Numbered from the stretch's first letter, positions 46,470-58,484 are shown. The stretch is 64,000 nt of DNA from Pleurodeles waltl (GCF_031143425.1 NC_090437.1:845011978-845075977), one strand, 5' to 3'. The notes: generated from the sequence alone by a model not told the origin. A program made the numbers and translations.

Positions 46470-47600
46470 CTCCATACTTCAAATCGGAGGGGAATTTTGA
46501 CATTCTGAACAGAGGAAACATTCTTAAATTGATAGGGGAAATAAGAGGCTTATCCCAGACCTCATCAGTGGATCTGCTCTCTGTTGAATTTAAACCCCAT
46601 CCACTTGGGAGTGATCAAGAGGCCACACATACCACTTGGTCCATAAAAGACCACATGCACCAACTTATATCATAGTTTGATACTTTTTACTCATAGGGCA
46701 TTGAACTACCACAAATAGAATGGCCTCGCTACCCAGGTCCATTGCGCCCCCCAGGGAACTGTAATAAATCAGTGTTAGGAGGAGCGACAGGGGCAGATTC
46801 AATCTTTTTGGCAATGGGAAACTTAGTTGTGAAACACGATGGTGAATCGGGAATAGGCCATATACTATGGGCCTCTAATGAATGCTTTCTATTTTGCAAA
46901 GCTATCCATACGTCAAAATTTGCTCATGTCCATGGCATTCAATCACTTTTACATGATCCAGAAGTAGAATCCTTTTTCCAGGAGTTCGACATTATCCTAC
47001 TCCAAGAAACCTGGAGAGCAGAACTGATTGCAGTGTCAGGGTATGACGCCTCATACTTTCCAGCAAGGTCCAATAGTAAATACGGTCATGCAAAAGGTGG
47101 CCTGGCAACCTTGGTCTCCACGGCCATCATATGCCACAAAACCTCAATCGATATTGAGTCAAACTGGATCCAGGCAACCAAGATCACATTAGGCAGACCA
47201 CAGTGCAGCCAATTAGACTTAATCCTTATAAATGTGTACATTCACCCAGAATAAGCTCTTAAGGGGGGGAAATTTGAAACTTTGGGTGAATTCATCAAAA
47301 CCATACTGAGACAATACAAGGAGTCCACACTCATCATCAGTGGCGATTTTAACCTTAATCTGCTGCCCCCAAAAGGAGGAAATGCAAAGAACCAAAGTGC
47401 AAGGGTTCGCAAACGTCAGCTAGAGAAACTAGGACCATCCTTACTAAATGGAAACAGCGAGAAGGACTCTCCGGCATCTATAACTTTTGTAAGTGGGAAA
47501 AAAGCTCAACTATCAATTACACCCTGATAAAGTCTTCTGCTAGGGCTCTGGTAAGGAATTTCCAAATTAAATGCAGAGCAGAGAATGATAATTTTCCACA
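46470..47600 (+). pseudogene. LINE ORF2: N-terminal extension and endonuclease
   Basis: About 150 codons of open but unrecognised sequence, with in-frame stops near 46,673 and 46,697, precede the endonuclease. The endonuclease shows FDIILLQETW (catalytic Glu) near 46,990-47,020, an acidic and Asn block (LILINVYIHPE) near 47,220-47,250, and SGDFNLNLL (catalytic Asp and Asn) near 47,340-47,365. The enzyme nicks target DNA to prime reverse transcription. Stops occur near 47,252 and 47,526. Frame changes make the full domain unusable. Confidence 0.75.
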
Positions 47601-49440
47601 ATTATTGGAACTAGCATACAAACCCTAGTTTTTACAGCCCTCGAATGGCCTAATAAGTCCTCCAGTGTTGTTTAATCTCAAGAGATTGAAATGGCATGAG
47701 AAAGAGATAGCAGCAGTAAGGGATGCGGTGCACCGGATGTCTGGCACCCTGGGAGAGAGAAAAACACTTGCGGATATGCAATAAAAAGAGCCCTCTCTCA
47801 ACGTGGATTGGAACGAAGATTGGGCCATGCTAAGTCACGGCTTGTTGGCAAAATTCCTGGCCACCTCTAATTAAACTTTCCAGGGATTGTCTTACGTATC
47901 CAACAGGGACCGTGTTAGCCAACCTTGGTTCAACAAAGCTCTGCACGACTGGAAATTACAAATTGCGCACCAAACCAGGAAACTGATAAAAGCGATCCAT
48001 CAGAGAGAAAGCAGAGAAAAACTCACTTTATGGTAATTGAAAAAAAAGTATTGCTTCGATTGTTGGTCCGCAAAAAAAGCTATCAGGAACATGCATGGTC
48101 CAAATTATAATGAGCAAGCCGAATGCCAAATAGTAAGCTCTTTTGGGGGATAGTGAACGATCTGGCATTAGGGAAAAGCAGACATCACAATTGTGGGATT
48201 AAACAAGACACTTGGGAGAGCCATGTCAGTAGTCTGTTTGGGCTGACAAATAAGCTGACAAAAGGTGGAGCTAGGCTCCCCCACTTAGTGATGGGGTCTG
48301 ATCCATCTATGAGTAATAATCAATTGCCAAATCTCCAAGATGAGGGTAGGATATTGGACATCGCCAAGAAGGAAGATCAAAATCAAGTTTGGGAGCTAGC
48401 ACAACTAGTCGGCCTGATCAAGAAGCTGAAGTCCAAAGGGGAAGCTGGACCAAATGGACTTCCAAATGCGATCTTCAAAGCCGACCCAGTGTATTGGGCG
48501 CAATAATTTCTGCCACTCTTCAACTCCATTGTCCACATCAATCAGATCCCAGAATCATGGAGAGGCAGCATAATACATACCATCTATAAAATTGAAATAC
48601 CTCTTTGCCTTCAAATTATATGCTGATAGCCCTTACTGACATAGAAGCCCAGGTATACCGCTCATGTTTGTTGCAGGATCTTCAAGCCTGGGCTGATGAA
48701 AACAGGCTACTCCTGAGGTTTCAAACAGGCTTCAGGGCAGGCATTGGAACGTCATCAAATTTAATCGCAGTTTCCCTTCTAGTGGAAAAATCCAGTCACA
48801 GGAAGTTGGGCCTTTATGCATGTTTTATTGACCTTAAATCAGCCTTTGACCGGGCTCCCAGGGAAAGGTTGCTGGCTGAGCTGGTTAAATGGGGTATCCC
48901 CCACAATCTACTGAGGGCCATTATCGATGTCTACTCTGATACCTGGGTCCAGATTAAAATTGGAGATTGTTCTAGATTAACAAATAGAATACCTACAAAA
49001 TCTGGCCTAAAGCAAGGTTGTGTTTGGCACCAATTGTCTTCAACCTATACCTGGCAGACCTCTATGGCATGTTAGCAAAAGTGAACAGTCTTCCTCCGGC
49101 GTTGGGTTTGAGAAAATTGGGTGCTTATAATATGCAGATGATATCGTCCTGTTGAGTCATACCCCTCAAGGTCTGCAACAAAGTTTATCAGCGCTGAACA
49201 CCTTTATGGCCGAACAAGGTCTAGAAATACATCTGGATGAAACGAAACAGATAAGGTTCCTTGGGGCAAAATGTAAACAATTTAATTGGTACCTGGGAGA
49301 GAAAAAAGTGTAGATGGTGCACTCGTATAAATATCTAGGAGCCACACCTGAAATGGAAGCGTCAATTACAGTCGATCAAGGTAAAGGCCAACACATTAAC
49401 ATATAGCTTTTACCTCCTCAAAAAGAAGCTGGATTGCTCA
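47600..49440 (+). pseudogene. LINE ORF2: reverse transcriptase
   Basis: The linker (47,640-48,120) is broken. The RT domain has the GEAGPNGLP block near 48,440-48,465, GFRAGIGTSSNL near 48,730-48,765, FIDLKSAFDRAP (motif A, catalytic Asp) near 48,830-48,865, SGLKQGC (motif B) near 49,000-49,020 and YADD (motif C) at 49,131-49,142. At least five frame changes or stops separate these pieces. All catalytic residues can be seen, but no continuous frame spans them. Confidence 0.82.
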
Positions 49441-49464
49441 AATTGGTCCCATTTATTTAAAATT

Positions 49465-50303
49465 ATGTCTGCACAGCTGCTTCCGGCCATCTCCTCTGGG
49501 ACCGAAATATCGAAGGGCCGCAAGATTAGTACTCTGAATAACAGTCAAGCTAAAACATACAAGGCTGTTTTTAACATCCTGAAAAGTGCCTCCCCTGCCC
49601 AGGTTAAGCTGGAGATGGGCCTAAAAAATCAAAGTTTCCAGCATCAGGGCACCTTTCTTAAAGCTTCACGGAAGTTACGAGTGTCAGAGGATTCTTCCAT
49701 ACTCTACTCTTGCTGGCAAGAAGTGCAGGCACAGCAACTCATTAATATAAAAGGAACATGGGGAAGCTATCTAAGCCAGGTTATCATTAGCTTGGGAATG
49801 GAGGAAGTCTGGAAACGTAACATAGGAAAGGCTGAATTTGACAGATTAGTCAACATTGCTGTTCGCTCACTCTCGCTCATCACAGACAAAGCCATTTTGG
49901 CCAAAAGACGGCATGCCTGGGCAGGCTTGGGGTCCTACTCGACATTGTCCCCACAGGGGTATATAGCTGAACACTTTGCTGTTCACATTAGACATCAATT
50001 CCTGCTATGTAGTATGGGGTTTTCGACACCAAAGAAGATCGTCCTTCCTGGAAAGGCCAGGATATTGACCAAAACTGCCACTTATGGGGCCGTTACCAGG
50101 AGTCTCTGCTGCACGACTTTTGTATTTGTCCTGCTCTTGGTCTGGAAAGAAGAAAATTGTTAAAACATGATTTTATAGCTAAGAACATCACCTCATGTAG
50201 ACCTGCGGTAATAATCTGGCTCAAGTCAATTTCATTTTGCTGTAGGGGGGTAAAATGTTTACAACTTCTCCGTAAGAAATTGAATAAGGCAGACTTGGGA
50301 TGA
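49465..50303 (+). pseudogene. LINE ORF2 C-terminal region
   Basis: A 230-codon open stretch, Leu- and Lys-rich, with no catalytic motif, followed in another frame (50,080-50,303) by the tail. It corresponds to the region after RT in LINE ORF2. The LINE fragment at 34,105 keeps a Cys-rich knuckle at a comparable place. I assign it only by position. Confidence 0.55.
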
Positions 50304-50641
50304 TTGCTGCAGGTCATTTCATAAAGATTCAACATAAACGTCTTATACTGGTTATAATTGATTTTTAGCTGCTTAGCATTTTTTTTTACTTGTTTTATTA
50401 TTAAGTGTTAATTTTATTATTTGTAGCATGTTTTGTTTTATATTGCTATGGTTTTTATTAATCGAGCAGTAAAAGAACTTTGATCTTTGACTCTTTTTGT
50501 GAATGGGCTTTTGAGTTTTGGCTACACACATCTTTAGAATGTAATGGAGGACCTTGTGTCAACACAACATACAACACATGAAATAACATATGTATATACA
50601 GAGACTTTGAACAAAGCTCTTCACTTGTCAGTGTTAGCTTC

Positions 50642-50857
50642 TGTAAAGAAGCGCTTCCGACACAGGCGAGTTGAGCATACGTAGTTTATTAAAACAAGTT
50701 CAATTCATGAAGGAGACGCGCAGCTACGGCCGTCCGGCTCAGAAAACCGTTTCTCTTCTTCTCTCACCGTTCTCGAGTGCCACTGTGTCACTCACCAGAT
50801 CGTGAGGCATCTCGAGCACATGCATTCGAGAACAGAGAACGGAATCACATCACTACA
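50642..50857 (-). repeat. Mag-like 3' LTR
   Basis: Begins TGTAAAGAAG and ends CACTACA (TG...CA). It matches 55,718-55,936. Confidence 0.92.
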
Positions 50858-50870
50858 TATCTTCCCTCTT
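50858..50870 (-). other. Polypurine tract of the Mag-like element
   Basis: The minus strand reads AAGAGGGAAGATA directly before the 3' LTR, the position of the plus-strand DNA primer in LTR elements. AT-rich DNA follows toward integrase. Confidence 0.6.
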
Positions 50871-51020
50871 TATAATAAAATAGAACACAACACTAAAACT
50901 ATTTACACGTATATCATAACTATAAGTAATACAACAGATCATATCTAAAATATTGCTTCCTAGATGTAATAGATTTCACATCTTTTAGGCTTAAAAAAGC
51001 TTCTACTCTTAAAGATAATA

Positions 51021-52431
51021 TTAGTCCTCAAATCTTCTCGGTTTCACAATTCTCCTTCCAGAACTACTCCACTTTTCGTTAGTAACGGGGACATCTACAG
51101 GCCCATAGGAACTGTTAGATGAACATGTTGTAGGACTATTGTTAATATTACTAGGACTATTGAGGTCATCCTGTACTCTCCCTTCGCTATCATCATCCAA
51201 CCATAGTTTACACCTGTGGTCTTTTGCGATATTATTCCTTCCTTTCCCGTCCACTCTAGTATTTTTACATATTGATAATGCAGATACATGCCATACCTTG
51301 CCATCATTTAGTTTTGCTGAGTTATTGTATATTGCTTCCACTCTCAAAGGGGATGCAAATTTACTTTGACATTTTCCCGTGTACTTATTGCTTTTTATTC
51401 TCGCTACATCACCGACGCACAACTTAAACTCCTTGCTCTTATGAATATCATCAAAGTAATTTTTATATTTACCTTGAGCTTTCTCAGCATTCATCCTCAC
51501 ATCTTCAGGAGACCATTCCACCCTCTTAGCAGCCTCGAGCCAATCGACATTGTCCTTTGACATGGGTGTCCTTCCCCTCATGAGTTCGAAAGGACTGGCA
51601 TTCGTTCTAAGGCATGTGGTTATTCTATATTCCCAGAGTGTTTTCCATAATTCTGTTTACCAAATTAAATGGTTACAATTTGACAATTTAATCATACCCT
51701 TGAGTGCCCTATTACATCTTTCAACAGCACCATTACCAGCCGGATGATAAATTGAGGTGGTGTGATGCTTCATTCCATTCCTTCTTATATATTTCTCGGA
51801 AAGCTAATGATGTAAATTGAAACCCATTGTCCGATACGATACATTTCGGTAAACCCTCGCTAGCAAATATTTTATCCAAGAATTTAATGATGCTAATAGT
51901 GTCAGCTTTTTTTACTATGCCCACCTCCGGCCACTTGGAAAAGTGATCCACAATCAGTAAGAAAGATTGTCTGTCACCTTCACTAATTGGTCCCATGACA
52001 TCAATGCCTATACTCTCCCACGCCATGTTGGGACAAGGTATAGGATGTAATGGCGGTCTTAAGGTTACTTGTGTCTTATCCGCATTCTCACAAATCATGC
52101 AGTCCCTAACTATTCTTTCTATATCCTTATCTAATCCTGGCCATCAGTACCAATACTTTACTCTATTTTTAGTGTTACCAATGCCTAGATGACCTTCATG
52201 ACAAATTTCAATAATTTCCTTCCTTAACGTAATAGGGGGTATCACTTTCCCGTTCCTGAGTAACAGACCTTCCTCCATGGACAACTCGTCCCTCACTTCC
52301 CAAAAAGGCCACAAATCTCTGTTAACCATTATTTTTGGCCACCCCTTCATGATTATACTACTCAATTCCTTTAGTGCCTCATCTGAATTCTGTTTTGTTA
52401 ACCATTCATCCTGTGTTATACCATGGCACAC
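51021..52431 (-). pseudogene. Mag-like integrase
   Basis: The zinc-binding region has CHEGHLG near 52,190-52,210 and CMIC near 52,088-52,102 (HHCC). The core shows Asp in GIDVMGP and Asp in VSDNGFQF; the catalytic Glu is found only after a frame change, in GNGAVER near 51,735. The C-terminal part runs in another frame from 51,581 to 51,021 (LCVGDVARIKS) with a Ser- and Asn-rich tail. A stop lies near 52,146. Position downstream of RNase H is the normal Gypsy order, unlike the element at 12,438. Confidence 0.85.
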
Positions 52432-52434
52432 ACC

Positions 52435-53850
52435 TTACTCTACCATAGCCACACACATATCTTCCGTCACTTCTTCTTCCGTATCCTTGTGCGGCAAAGG
52501 CATGCGACGTAAAAAATCTGCAACAATGTTCTTCACACCAGGCAAGTACTGTACAATATAATTGTAATCAAACAAACGCACTGACATTCTAGCCAACCTC
52601 GGAGAAGCTTTATACAGCCCCTTCATAGTTAAATCCTTTACTAACGGTTTATGATCACATCTCAATGTGATTGTGTTTCCCCACACAAATTGTCTGAAAT
52701 GTTCTAAAGCCCATACACATGCCAGTGCTTCGCGTTCAATAACTGAATACTTCTCTTCAGCTGAAGTTAAAGAACGTGAAGCAAAAGCAATGGTATCTTC
52801 CTTGCTTTCTATGTTCACTTGAGGAAGGACTGCTCCAATCCCCTTACAACTGGCATCTGTAGTGACGATACATTTGAGGTTTGAATCAAAACCCTGCAGT
52901 GGGGGTGCATTGCAAATGTCAGCTTTTACCACATCAAAAGCATTCTGACACATTTCTGTCCGCTCAAATCTGTTTCTACCCTTGAGCAATTGTCTTAAAC
53001 TGTAAGTTTTAGTAGAACATTTTTTAACAAATTTGGAATAGAACTCTGCAAGACCTAGAAAAGCACGAACATCATCCTTGTTCTGGGGATTGGGTGCTTT
53101 ACTCATCGCTGACAATAATTTTTCTTTTGGTTTTATCCCTTCAGCAGATACTACGTGCCCTAAATAGTTGACATGATCAGATGCAAATTTGCATTTATTA
53201 AATTCTGCTGTCAAACCCTTCTCCTCTAAGACTTTAAGAACCCTTAATAAGATACGATCATGATCCTCTCTAGATTTCGCCGTTATAAGGACATCGTCTT
53301 GGAAGACCATGGTATTGTCAATACCTGCTAGTATGGAGTTCATTAATCTTTGGAACATGGCTGCAGCTGATGCCAGACCAAATGGTACCTGTCTAAACTT
53401 GTAGCAACCAAATGGTGTAATAAAAACTGTTAGATCTCTACAATTCGGATGCAATCATACTTGATCATAAGCTGCTTTCAAATCAATGGAAGAAAACCAT
53501 TTCATGCCTTTAGTACGTGACACCACTTCATTGATGTGTGGTAAGGGGAATTGATCAATTAAAATGTTCTTGTTGAGCTCCCTTAAGTCAATGCATAATC
53601 GTAAATTTCCATTGGCTTTTTTCACCACGACCAATGGAGCCACCCACTCTGAAGACTCAATAGGCTCTATGATTTTCTCATCTTGTAGTGTGTCTAATTG
53701 TAATTTAACACTTTCTTTTAAAGGAATGGGGATGTTTCTTACTTTATGTACTTATGGCACTTCGTTTTTTTTTTTTTTAATGAATAAGGTGCATAAACCC
53801 CTTAAATTTTCCGATTCTTCCTGGAAATATGTTAGGGAACTTTTGTAAAA
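52435..53850 (-). pseudogene. Mag-like reverse transcriptase and RNase H
   Basis: The RT start is in a short frame (53,643-53,455: RLCIDLRELN, SSIDLKAAYDQV). A TGA at 53,455 interrupts, and the same frame then runs open for 339 codons: QVPFGLASAAAMFQR (motif B), FQDD (motif C, with Phe for the usual Tyr), AFLGLAEFYSKF (thumb) and VTTDASCKGIGAVL with CDHKPL (RNase H). The region 53,644-53,850 contains an A-rich run on the minus strand and broken RT N-terminal sequence. Confidence 0.88.
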
Positions 53851-54128
53851 CTAACTTGCCAATTTACAATTCTGTTTGTACTGTTAGTACAGGTTTGGGT
53901 TGTTGGGATCTAATACTATGCCTAATTTACCCTGATCAATCCAGCCTAATACAGATGGACCCGTTACAGCAAAGTACCATTTTCTCATTGTCTCTCTATC
54001 TTTGTATTTGAATTTAAATTTGTTGATCCCTAACTGCTCAATGACTTCGCCAGTACATGTTTTAATTGTTATATCTGGTAAGCTTAACTCCTCCCCACCA
54101 TATGTTTGAGTTTTTCATCCCACACATT

Positions 54129-55134
54129 TCAATTCACAATAGTATAAGGAGACCCCAAGTCCACCACAATACATATGGTCACACCGCCCAAGGTGATCTC
54201 ACAAATTCTTTTTTTCTTCCTCTTCATATTTTCCTGTCCCAAGCTCAAAATAGAATTTTCATCCATTGCATCTACACATAAAACACACATGTTTAAATCA
54301 TCTTCATCAGAAAAATTGGTGTCATCCAGCTCTAACACTTTACCACCACTCCCAGTTTTCCTCTGACACACCCTTTGGAAATGTCCATTAACACCACACC
54401 TCAAACATTTTTGCTTCTTGGCTGGACATAATCTGTCGTTTTCTAAATGATCATAACTGCAACATTTGTAACATTTCCTTTTGTCATCCGATTTAAAATT
54501 CTTTTGCTCAAATTCCTTTTTCCCTGTCCACTTCTTTTTTAGATCTTTGGTAAAATGTTTTCCTTTTACTCTTGCTATTATAGTCTCATCACTCTTATTA
54601 TCTTTTAAGACTTCTTTAGCACACCTCCCAGTCAATTCCACTCTTTTTACAATGTCAATAACTTCTTGCAATGAGCCTTCTCCTTTAGCCCATAAATTAT
54701 CTTGGATATTTGGATTAGACGTTTGCATAACAATTTGATCACAAATAAGTTCTTCATGTAATAGACCAAATCTGCAGTTGATTGCTAGGTTCTTTAAAGC
54801 GGAAACATAATCCTCCACAGGTTCGTCTTTCCCTTGTTTCCAATGAAAAAACTTTTGACGATCGACAGCTATATAGTGCATTGATGTACACACCGCCTTG
54901 ACCATCTTGTCTGGGTTTTTTATTAAAATCTTTGAACATTTTCAGTCCCTTAGGTCCTAAGTAATGTAGAAGGATTTTGTATTTCTTTTCCACAGACAGC
55001 TCCTCTTCATCATCAATGGGCGAAATATAAATTTTAAAATATTCGTTTCACTCTTCCCATTTCAATGTAGGTGTACCAGAAGCAGGTATAAACGTTTTAG
55101 GTGGCGTTAAATTCCAAGGGTTGTTTGAAGCCAT
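54129..55134 (-). pseudogene. Mag-like gag and start of protease
   Basis: The likely start is an ATG at 55,134, followed by a TGA after about 25 codons, a frameshift near 54,905, then an open stretch to 54,129. Two zinc knuckles lie at about 54,390-54,490: CYKCCSYDHLENDRLC, with an atypical last spacing, and CLRCGVNGHFQRVC. The protease starts as VVDLGSPYTIV, where the catalytic Asp-Ser/Thr-Gly has become Asp-Leu-Gly. 53,850-54,128 is too decayed to read and should hold the rest of the protease. Confidence 0.82.
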
Positions 55135-55216
55135 ACTGTACCTGCACAGTCTCCTAAATAAAGTGTTTGTAAAGTGAATAAAGCGTTTGTAAGAATGTTT
55201 TTCTTTTTATTTTTTG

Positions 55217-55275
55217 TTATATATGTGTGTGTATATATATGCATATATATATATATATATAGTATTATATGTATA
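55217..55275. repeat. TA/TG microsatellite in the Mag-like leader
   Basis: A run of alternating TA with a TG block, expanded inside the untranslated leader. Confidence 0.85.
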
Positions 55276-55392
55276 TTTCCTGTAAAATGTAAGTTAATTT
55301 TCCTTATTCTTTTTATTTCTAAGGATTATCTAAGTTTCTCCTCATAGCACGTAGCACATTACACGGTGCGCGTAGTTTAATTTGAATTCGTT

Positions 55393-55510
55393 GGATTGCC
55401 CAATTAAAAATGGTGGCACGCAGATGACGTCGGGTTGCCCTAACTCAAAATGGAGGCACGCAGATGACATCAGATTGCCCTATTCAAAATGGCGGCACGC
55501 AGAAGACTTT
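55393..55510 (+). promoter_or_regulatory. Three tandem 39-40 bp leader repeats with YY1-like cores
   Basis: Units lie at 55,393-55,431, 55,432-55,471 and 55,472-55,510. Each has TTGCCC, then an AAAATGGNGGCACGCAGA core. The third unit reads AAAATGGCGGC, the classic YY1 site (AAnATGGCGGC). The first unit ends TGACGTC, close to a CRE. They sit between the 5' LTR and gag. That they act as promoter or enhancer elements is inferred from motif, position and the very short LTR. Confidence 0.55.
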
Positions 55511-55695
55511 GTGGTGAAGTGTGGTCAGCTCCTGGGAAATTGGCTTCCACATGATATTATGCAATCCAAAAACGAACAAAGTTTCTCTGGGCGAAATTAA
55601 TATCAAACTCACCGTCGGAAGTGACAGTGGGCATTCGACTGTTAACGGGGTCATCAGCATAGATCCTGTGTCGTGCACGCATCTAAATAGGTGAG

Positions 55696-55713
55696 GGCTC
55701 CTGCTCATCGCCA
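55696..55713 (-). other. Candidate primer-binding site, Mag-like element
   Basis: Four bases inside the 5' LTR edge the minus strand reads TTGGCGATGAGCAGGAG, with TGG in the required place. I do not recognise the tRNA. Confidence 0.35.
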
Positions 55714-55717
55714 ATTC

Positions 55718-55936
55718 TGTAAAGAAGTGCTTCCGACACAGGCGAGTTGAGCTTACTTCGTAGTTTATTAAAACAAGTTCAATTCATGAAGGAGACGCAC
55801 AGCTACGGCCGCCCGTCTCGTAAAACCGTTTCTCTTCTTCTCTCACTGTTCTCTAATGTCACTGTGTCACTCACCGGATCGTAAGGCATCTCGAGCACAC
55901 GCATTCGAGAACGGAGAACAGAATCACATCACTACA
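55718..55936 (-). repeat. Mag-like 5' LTR
   Basis: The partner of 50,642-50,857, with the same TG...CA ends and about 7% differences. Confidence 0.92.
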
Positions 55937-55941
55937 GCTTC

Positions 55942-57236
55942 CTCAGTGGACAGACTTCTATTTATATTCTTGGAGCGATGGAAACATCTGTGAGTCCAGG
56001 TTTTGACTGTCCCTGTCTGCCAAAGGTAGCGGCGACCCCTTCTGGTAGACACAATGCAGCCAATAATGGAAAGTCTAAGCAGATAGTGATAGTGCCCTCC
56101 AGAAGGTGCCCCCAAGTGGATAAACCCCAAAAGGAAAACACCTCTTATGGTGATCGGAGACTCCAGGGAGGCAGGTACTGATGGTAGAAGAGCAGGACTG
56201 CAGCAAGGACCAGAAAGTGCAGATAAGACTAGTAGAAATGGCAGAACCAGGACAACAGAAAGGTTTAGAAGGGAAGCAACAGGAGCACGAATCACCAGCA
56301 GGAGCAAGGTGACACCAGCAGTAGTGATGATACACCAGCAGGAGTGAGCAGACACCAGCAGGAGAAAGTATACACCAGCAGGAGTGAGGAGTGTTGCAAT
56401 GCAAAGGAGAAAGACAGTTCTGCTCCTTATATTCCCAAAAACAGGAAGTGACACAGAGGAAGAGGTGAGGTTGCCAAGATGGATTGGGAAATGCTGGCAG
56501 GAATACATGATAGAGCCTCTATGATGGACTGGGTAAGTAAAAACCCGTCCTCTGGAATTCTGGGAAGAATGCCTCCAGCCAACAAGCGAGCAAAGAATGG
56601 CTCTGCACTGCCCCTTGCATGTCTCCCCAGGCTGCAGGTAAGCGTTTAGGACATCAAGCTATATAACGCGGGATGCCAAGGAGGTGGAAGAGTGAGCCCT
56701 GGTCGTGCTGAGACCTGTGGCGTGGCAGTTTGGGCAAGACCCCTTAACACATTGGTTTGCTGTTTTGTCCTTCACATTTTGGGGCCAATCTAGAGCATTT
56801 CACAATGTTTGTTTATACTTTTGGCATTACAGTTTCCTTAGGTGAGAAAGGCGATAAAGTAATTTGTCTACATTCCATGTGCTCCCGCCATTTGTGCTAT
56901 CTGCATCCACACAAGCACATGGACTTTAATTAGAATTAAATAACAGAAACAAATTGCTATGCTGCTTGTGTCACTGGCAGTGCTATACAAAGCCCATTTG
57001 CCTTGTTTGTTAGACACCAGAGTGGGATTTAGGGTACATTTTGATGCCAAGTATCATGGAGACTATCATGTCACATACAACACATACAATATGGCAACAT
57101 CCACTGCCAATGTGGTTTTGCTTGTCAGTGCTGGTGTGTGACATCTAAGAGCAAGGTGGGCTTCAGGCTGAAACATTGGGAAGACAGCTACATGGTTAAT
57201 GCAAAAGGAGGAAAACTTTCAATCAGGGCTTCTGGA
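55942..57236. other. No gene seen; contains one minisatellite
   Basis: Flanking DNA. The only structure I can support is the 20-bp array at 56,292-56,391. The longest open frame (minus, 55,924-56,508) crosses that array and the LTR edge and is not a gene. Confidence 0.5.
56292..56391 (+). repeat. Minisatellite, five 20-bp units
   Basis: Each unit starts ACACCAGCAG (the first TCACCAGCAG) and is exactly 20 bp long, with a variable last seven bases. Confidence 0.88.
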
Positions 57237-58484
57237 AATGTTTGCAGTAAACTAAATAAGAGTTGCTGGAAGTTGAGGTGAGGAAAGTGTGAGAGAGTAA
57301 TCAGGATTGGTTAAAGGAGTATTCCAATCACTGGCTAATGTATAGGATAACACTTGTACCTCATCACCACATCCTCCTTAAATTCTTGCTCTTGAGAAGA
57401 CATCTGGAAAAAATAATACTTTGCTGAAAAGCCATAAGAAAGAGAAAACAAGTACTATTAACTCCTGCTTGCATCCAGGGACTGTTATGGTTCTCCAAGG
57501 GTCAAGTGGTTGACCTCCTGTTTGCCTGCTCAAGGGACAGACAAAATAGGACTCTGGAATCAAACAAAACCCAACTGACCACTGAGGACTGGGTTCTGCA
57601 AGAATGCGGACTGGGGGGACCTTATGTCTAGAACACTGCCCTGAGGACCTGGAGTTACAGGAGTGACACGGAGGAACAGCCCAAGTACTTGGAGAAAAGA
57701 GAGATTTAGTCGTTTTTCCACCTCTAGTAGGCAGGGACCAGAGCTGAGGTTTGCCCAGTGATAGTGCACCCAGACTTTTTCCGCTGTGCAAACTAGTCCA
57801 TGTGACCTTGCCTGGCTACACTGAATCACTGGTGTACTATAGAAACCAAAAGTGTGAAGGTAAAGGTTTAGTTTGGGTTGTCATGACTCCATTTTGTGCC
57901 ATGTGTGTGGTGGGTTTTACTCACCCGGCTCATGTCACCCTTCCAGTCATTCTTCCCAGTCTTGATCACACCATGAATTCCCTCCCAGGAAGCCTGAAAC
58001 ATTGACCCTCCTGTTCTGTTGCTATGCAAGTTCAGCTTAATTTGACACTGCAGATATCCTGTGTCTATCTAAAATAATTATGTTTCCACTGTGAATCATT
58101 GAATTGTACCATCATGCACTTGGGGTTACTTTTTACTTGTTTTTGTTGTCAATTACCATCTGCAACTGCCACCGCCTAGGCCTCATATTTGTTGTATGTA
58201 ATACATGATTTTCCTCAGGTTCATTGGAATATTCCATGCTTCTGTGTGGGGCATGTGCTTTTCTGGAACACTCTTTGCTTCCTGTATATATACCCCCCCC
58301 CTTAATGTGCATCAGCGCTTGGTCTCATCCCAGTCCTGCGCAAGCAAAGTTCTTGCACTCACCTCTTGAGTTGCCCAGAACTTCCTGCATTCCTGCCCAT
58401 TGCAAGCTTCATCCCTGCACTCAGCTCCTGAGTAGCCCGGAACTTTCAGTTCTCTAGTCTTTCAAAACTTCCTGATGATTTCAT
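57237..58484 (+). repeat. Tandem duplication, unit 1 (1,248 bp)
   Basis: It is repeated directly at 58,485-59,732 with a constant offset of 1,248. Four open frames longer than 75 codons translate identically in both units, and a run of nine C after TATATATA has the same length in both. Content: no recognisable gene. A TGTATATATAC motif near 58,280 could be a TATA box of an LTR-like sequence, which I cannot prove. Confidence 0.95.

Larger units (their letters stand above)
46456..50499 (+). mobile_element. 5'-truncated LINE (46,470-50,485) with 14-bp target duplication
   Basis: TTTGACTCTTTTTG occurs at 46,456-46,469 and again at 50,486-50,499, bracketing 4,016 bp of LINE sequence. Coding begins at the left edge with no untranslated region, as expected after 5' truncation. 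The 3' end is AT-rich and ends in CTTTGATC, with no poly(A). Endonuclease, reverse transcriptase and a C-terminal region are present on the plus strand with many stops and frameshifts. The endonuclease is of the apurinic type. I leave the clade open; a Jockey/CR1-like group is likely. Confidence 0.82.
50637..55941 (-). mobile_element. Full-length Mag-like Ty3/Gypsy element (50,642-55,936)
   Basis: Two LTRs of 216 and 219 bp flank gag, protease, RT, RNase H and integrase on the minus strand, and the element is bracketed by GCTTC at 50,637-50,641 and 55,937-55,941, a 5-bp target duplication. The two-knuckle gag and the Ser-Pro-Tyr-Thr context of the protease resemble the Mag clade, to which a Gypsy element from the salamander Hydromantes (Hsr1) is assigned, from memory. 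By eye the LTRs differ at about 16 positions plus a 3-bp indel, so insertion was not recent. Every gene is broken. Confidence 0.9.

Noticed and set aside
55393..55510. CRISPR-like array
   Set aside because: Only three adjoining units without spacers, in a eukaryotic retroelement leader.
55924..56508. 194-codon minus-strand frame
   Set aside because: It crosses the LTR edge and a minisatellite and shows no domain.
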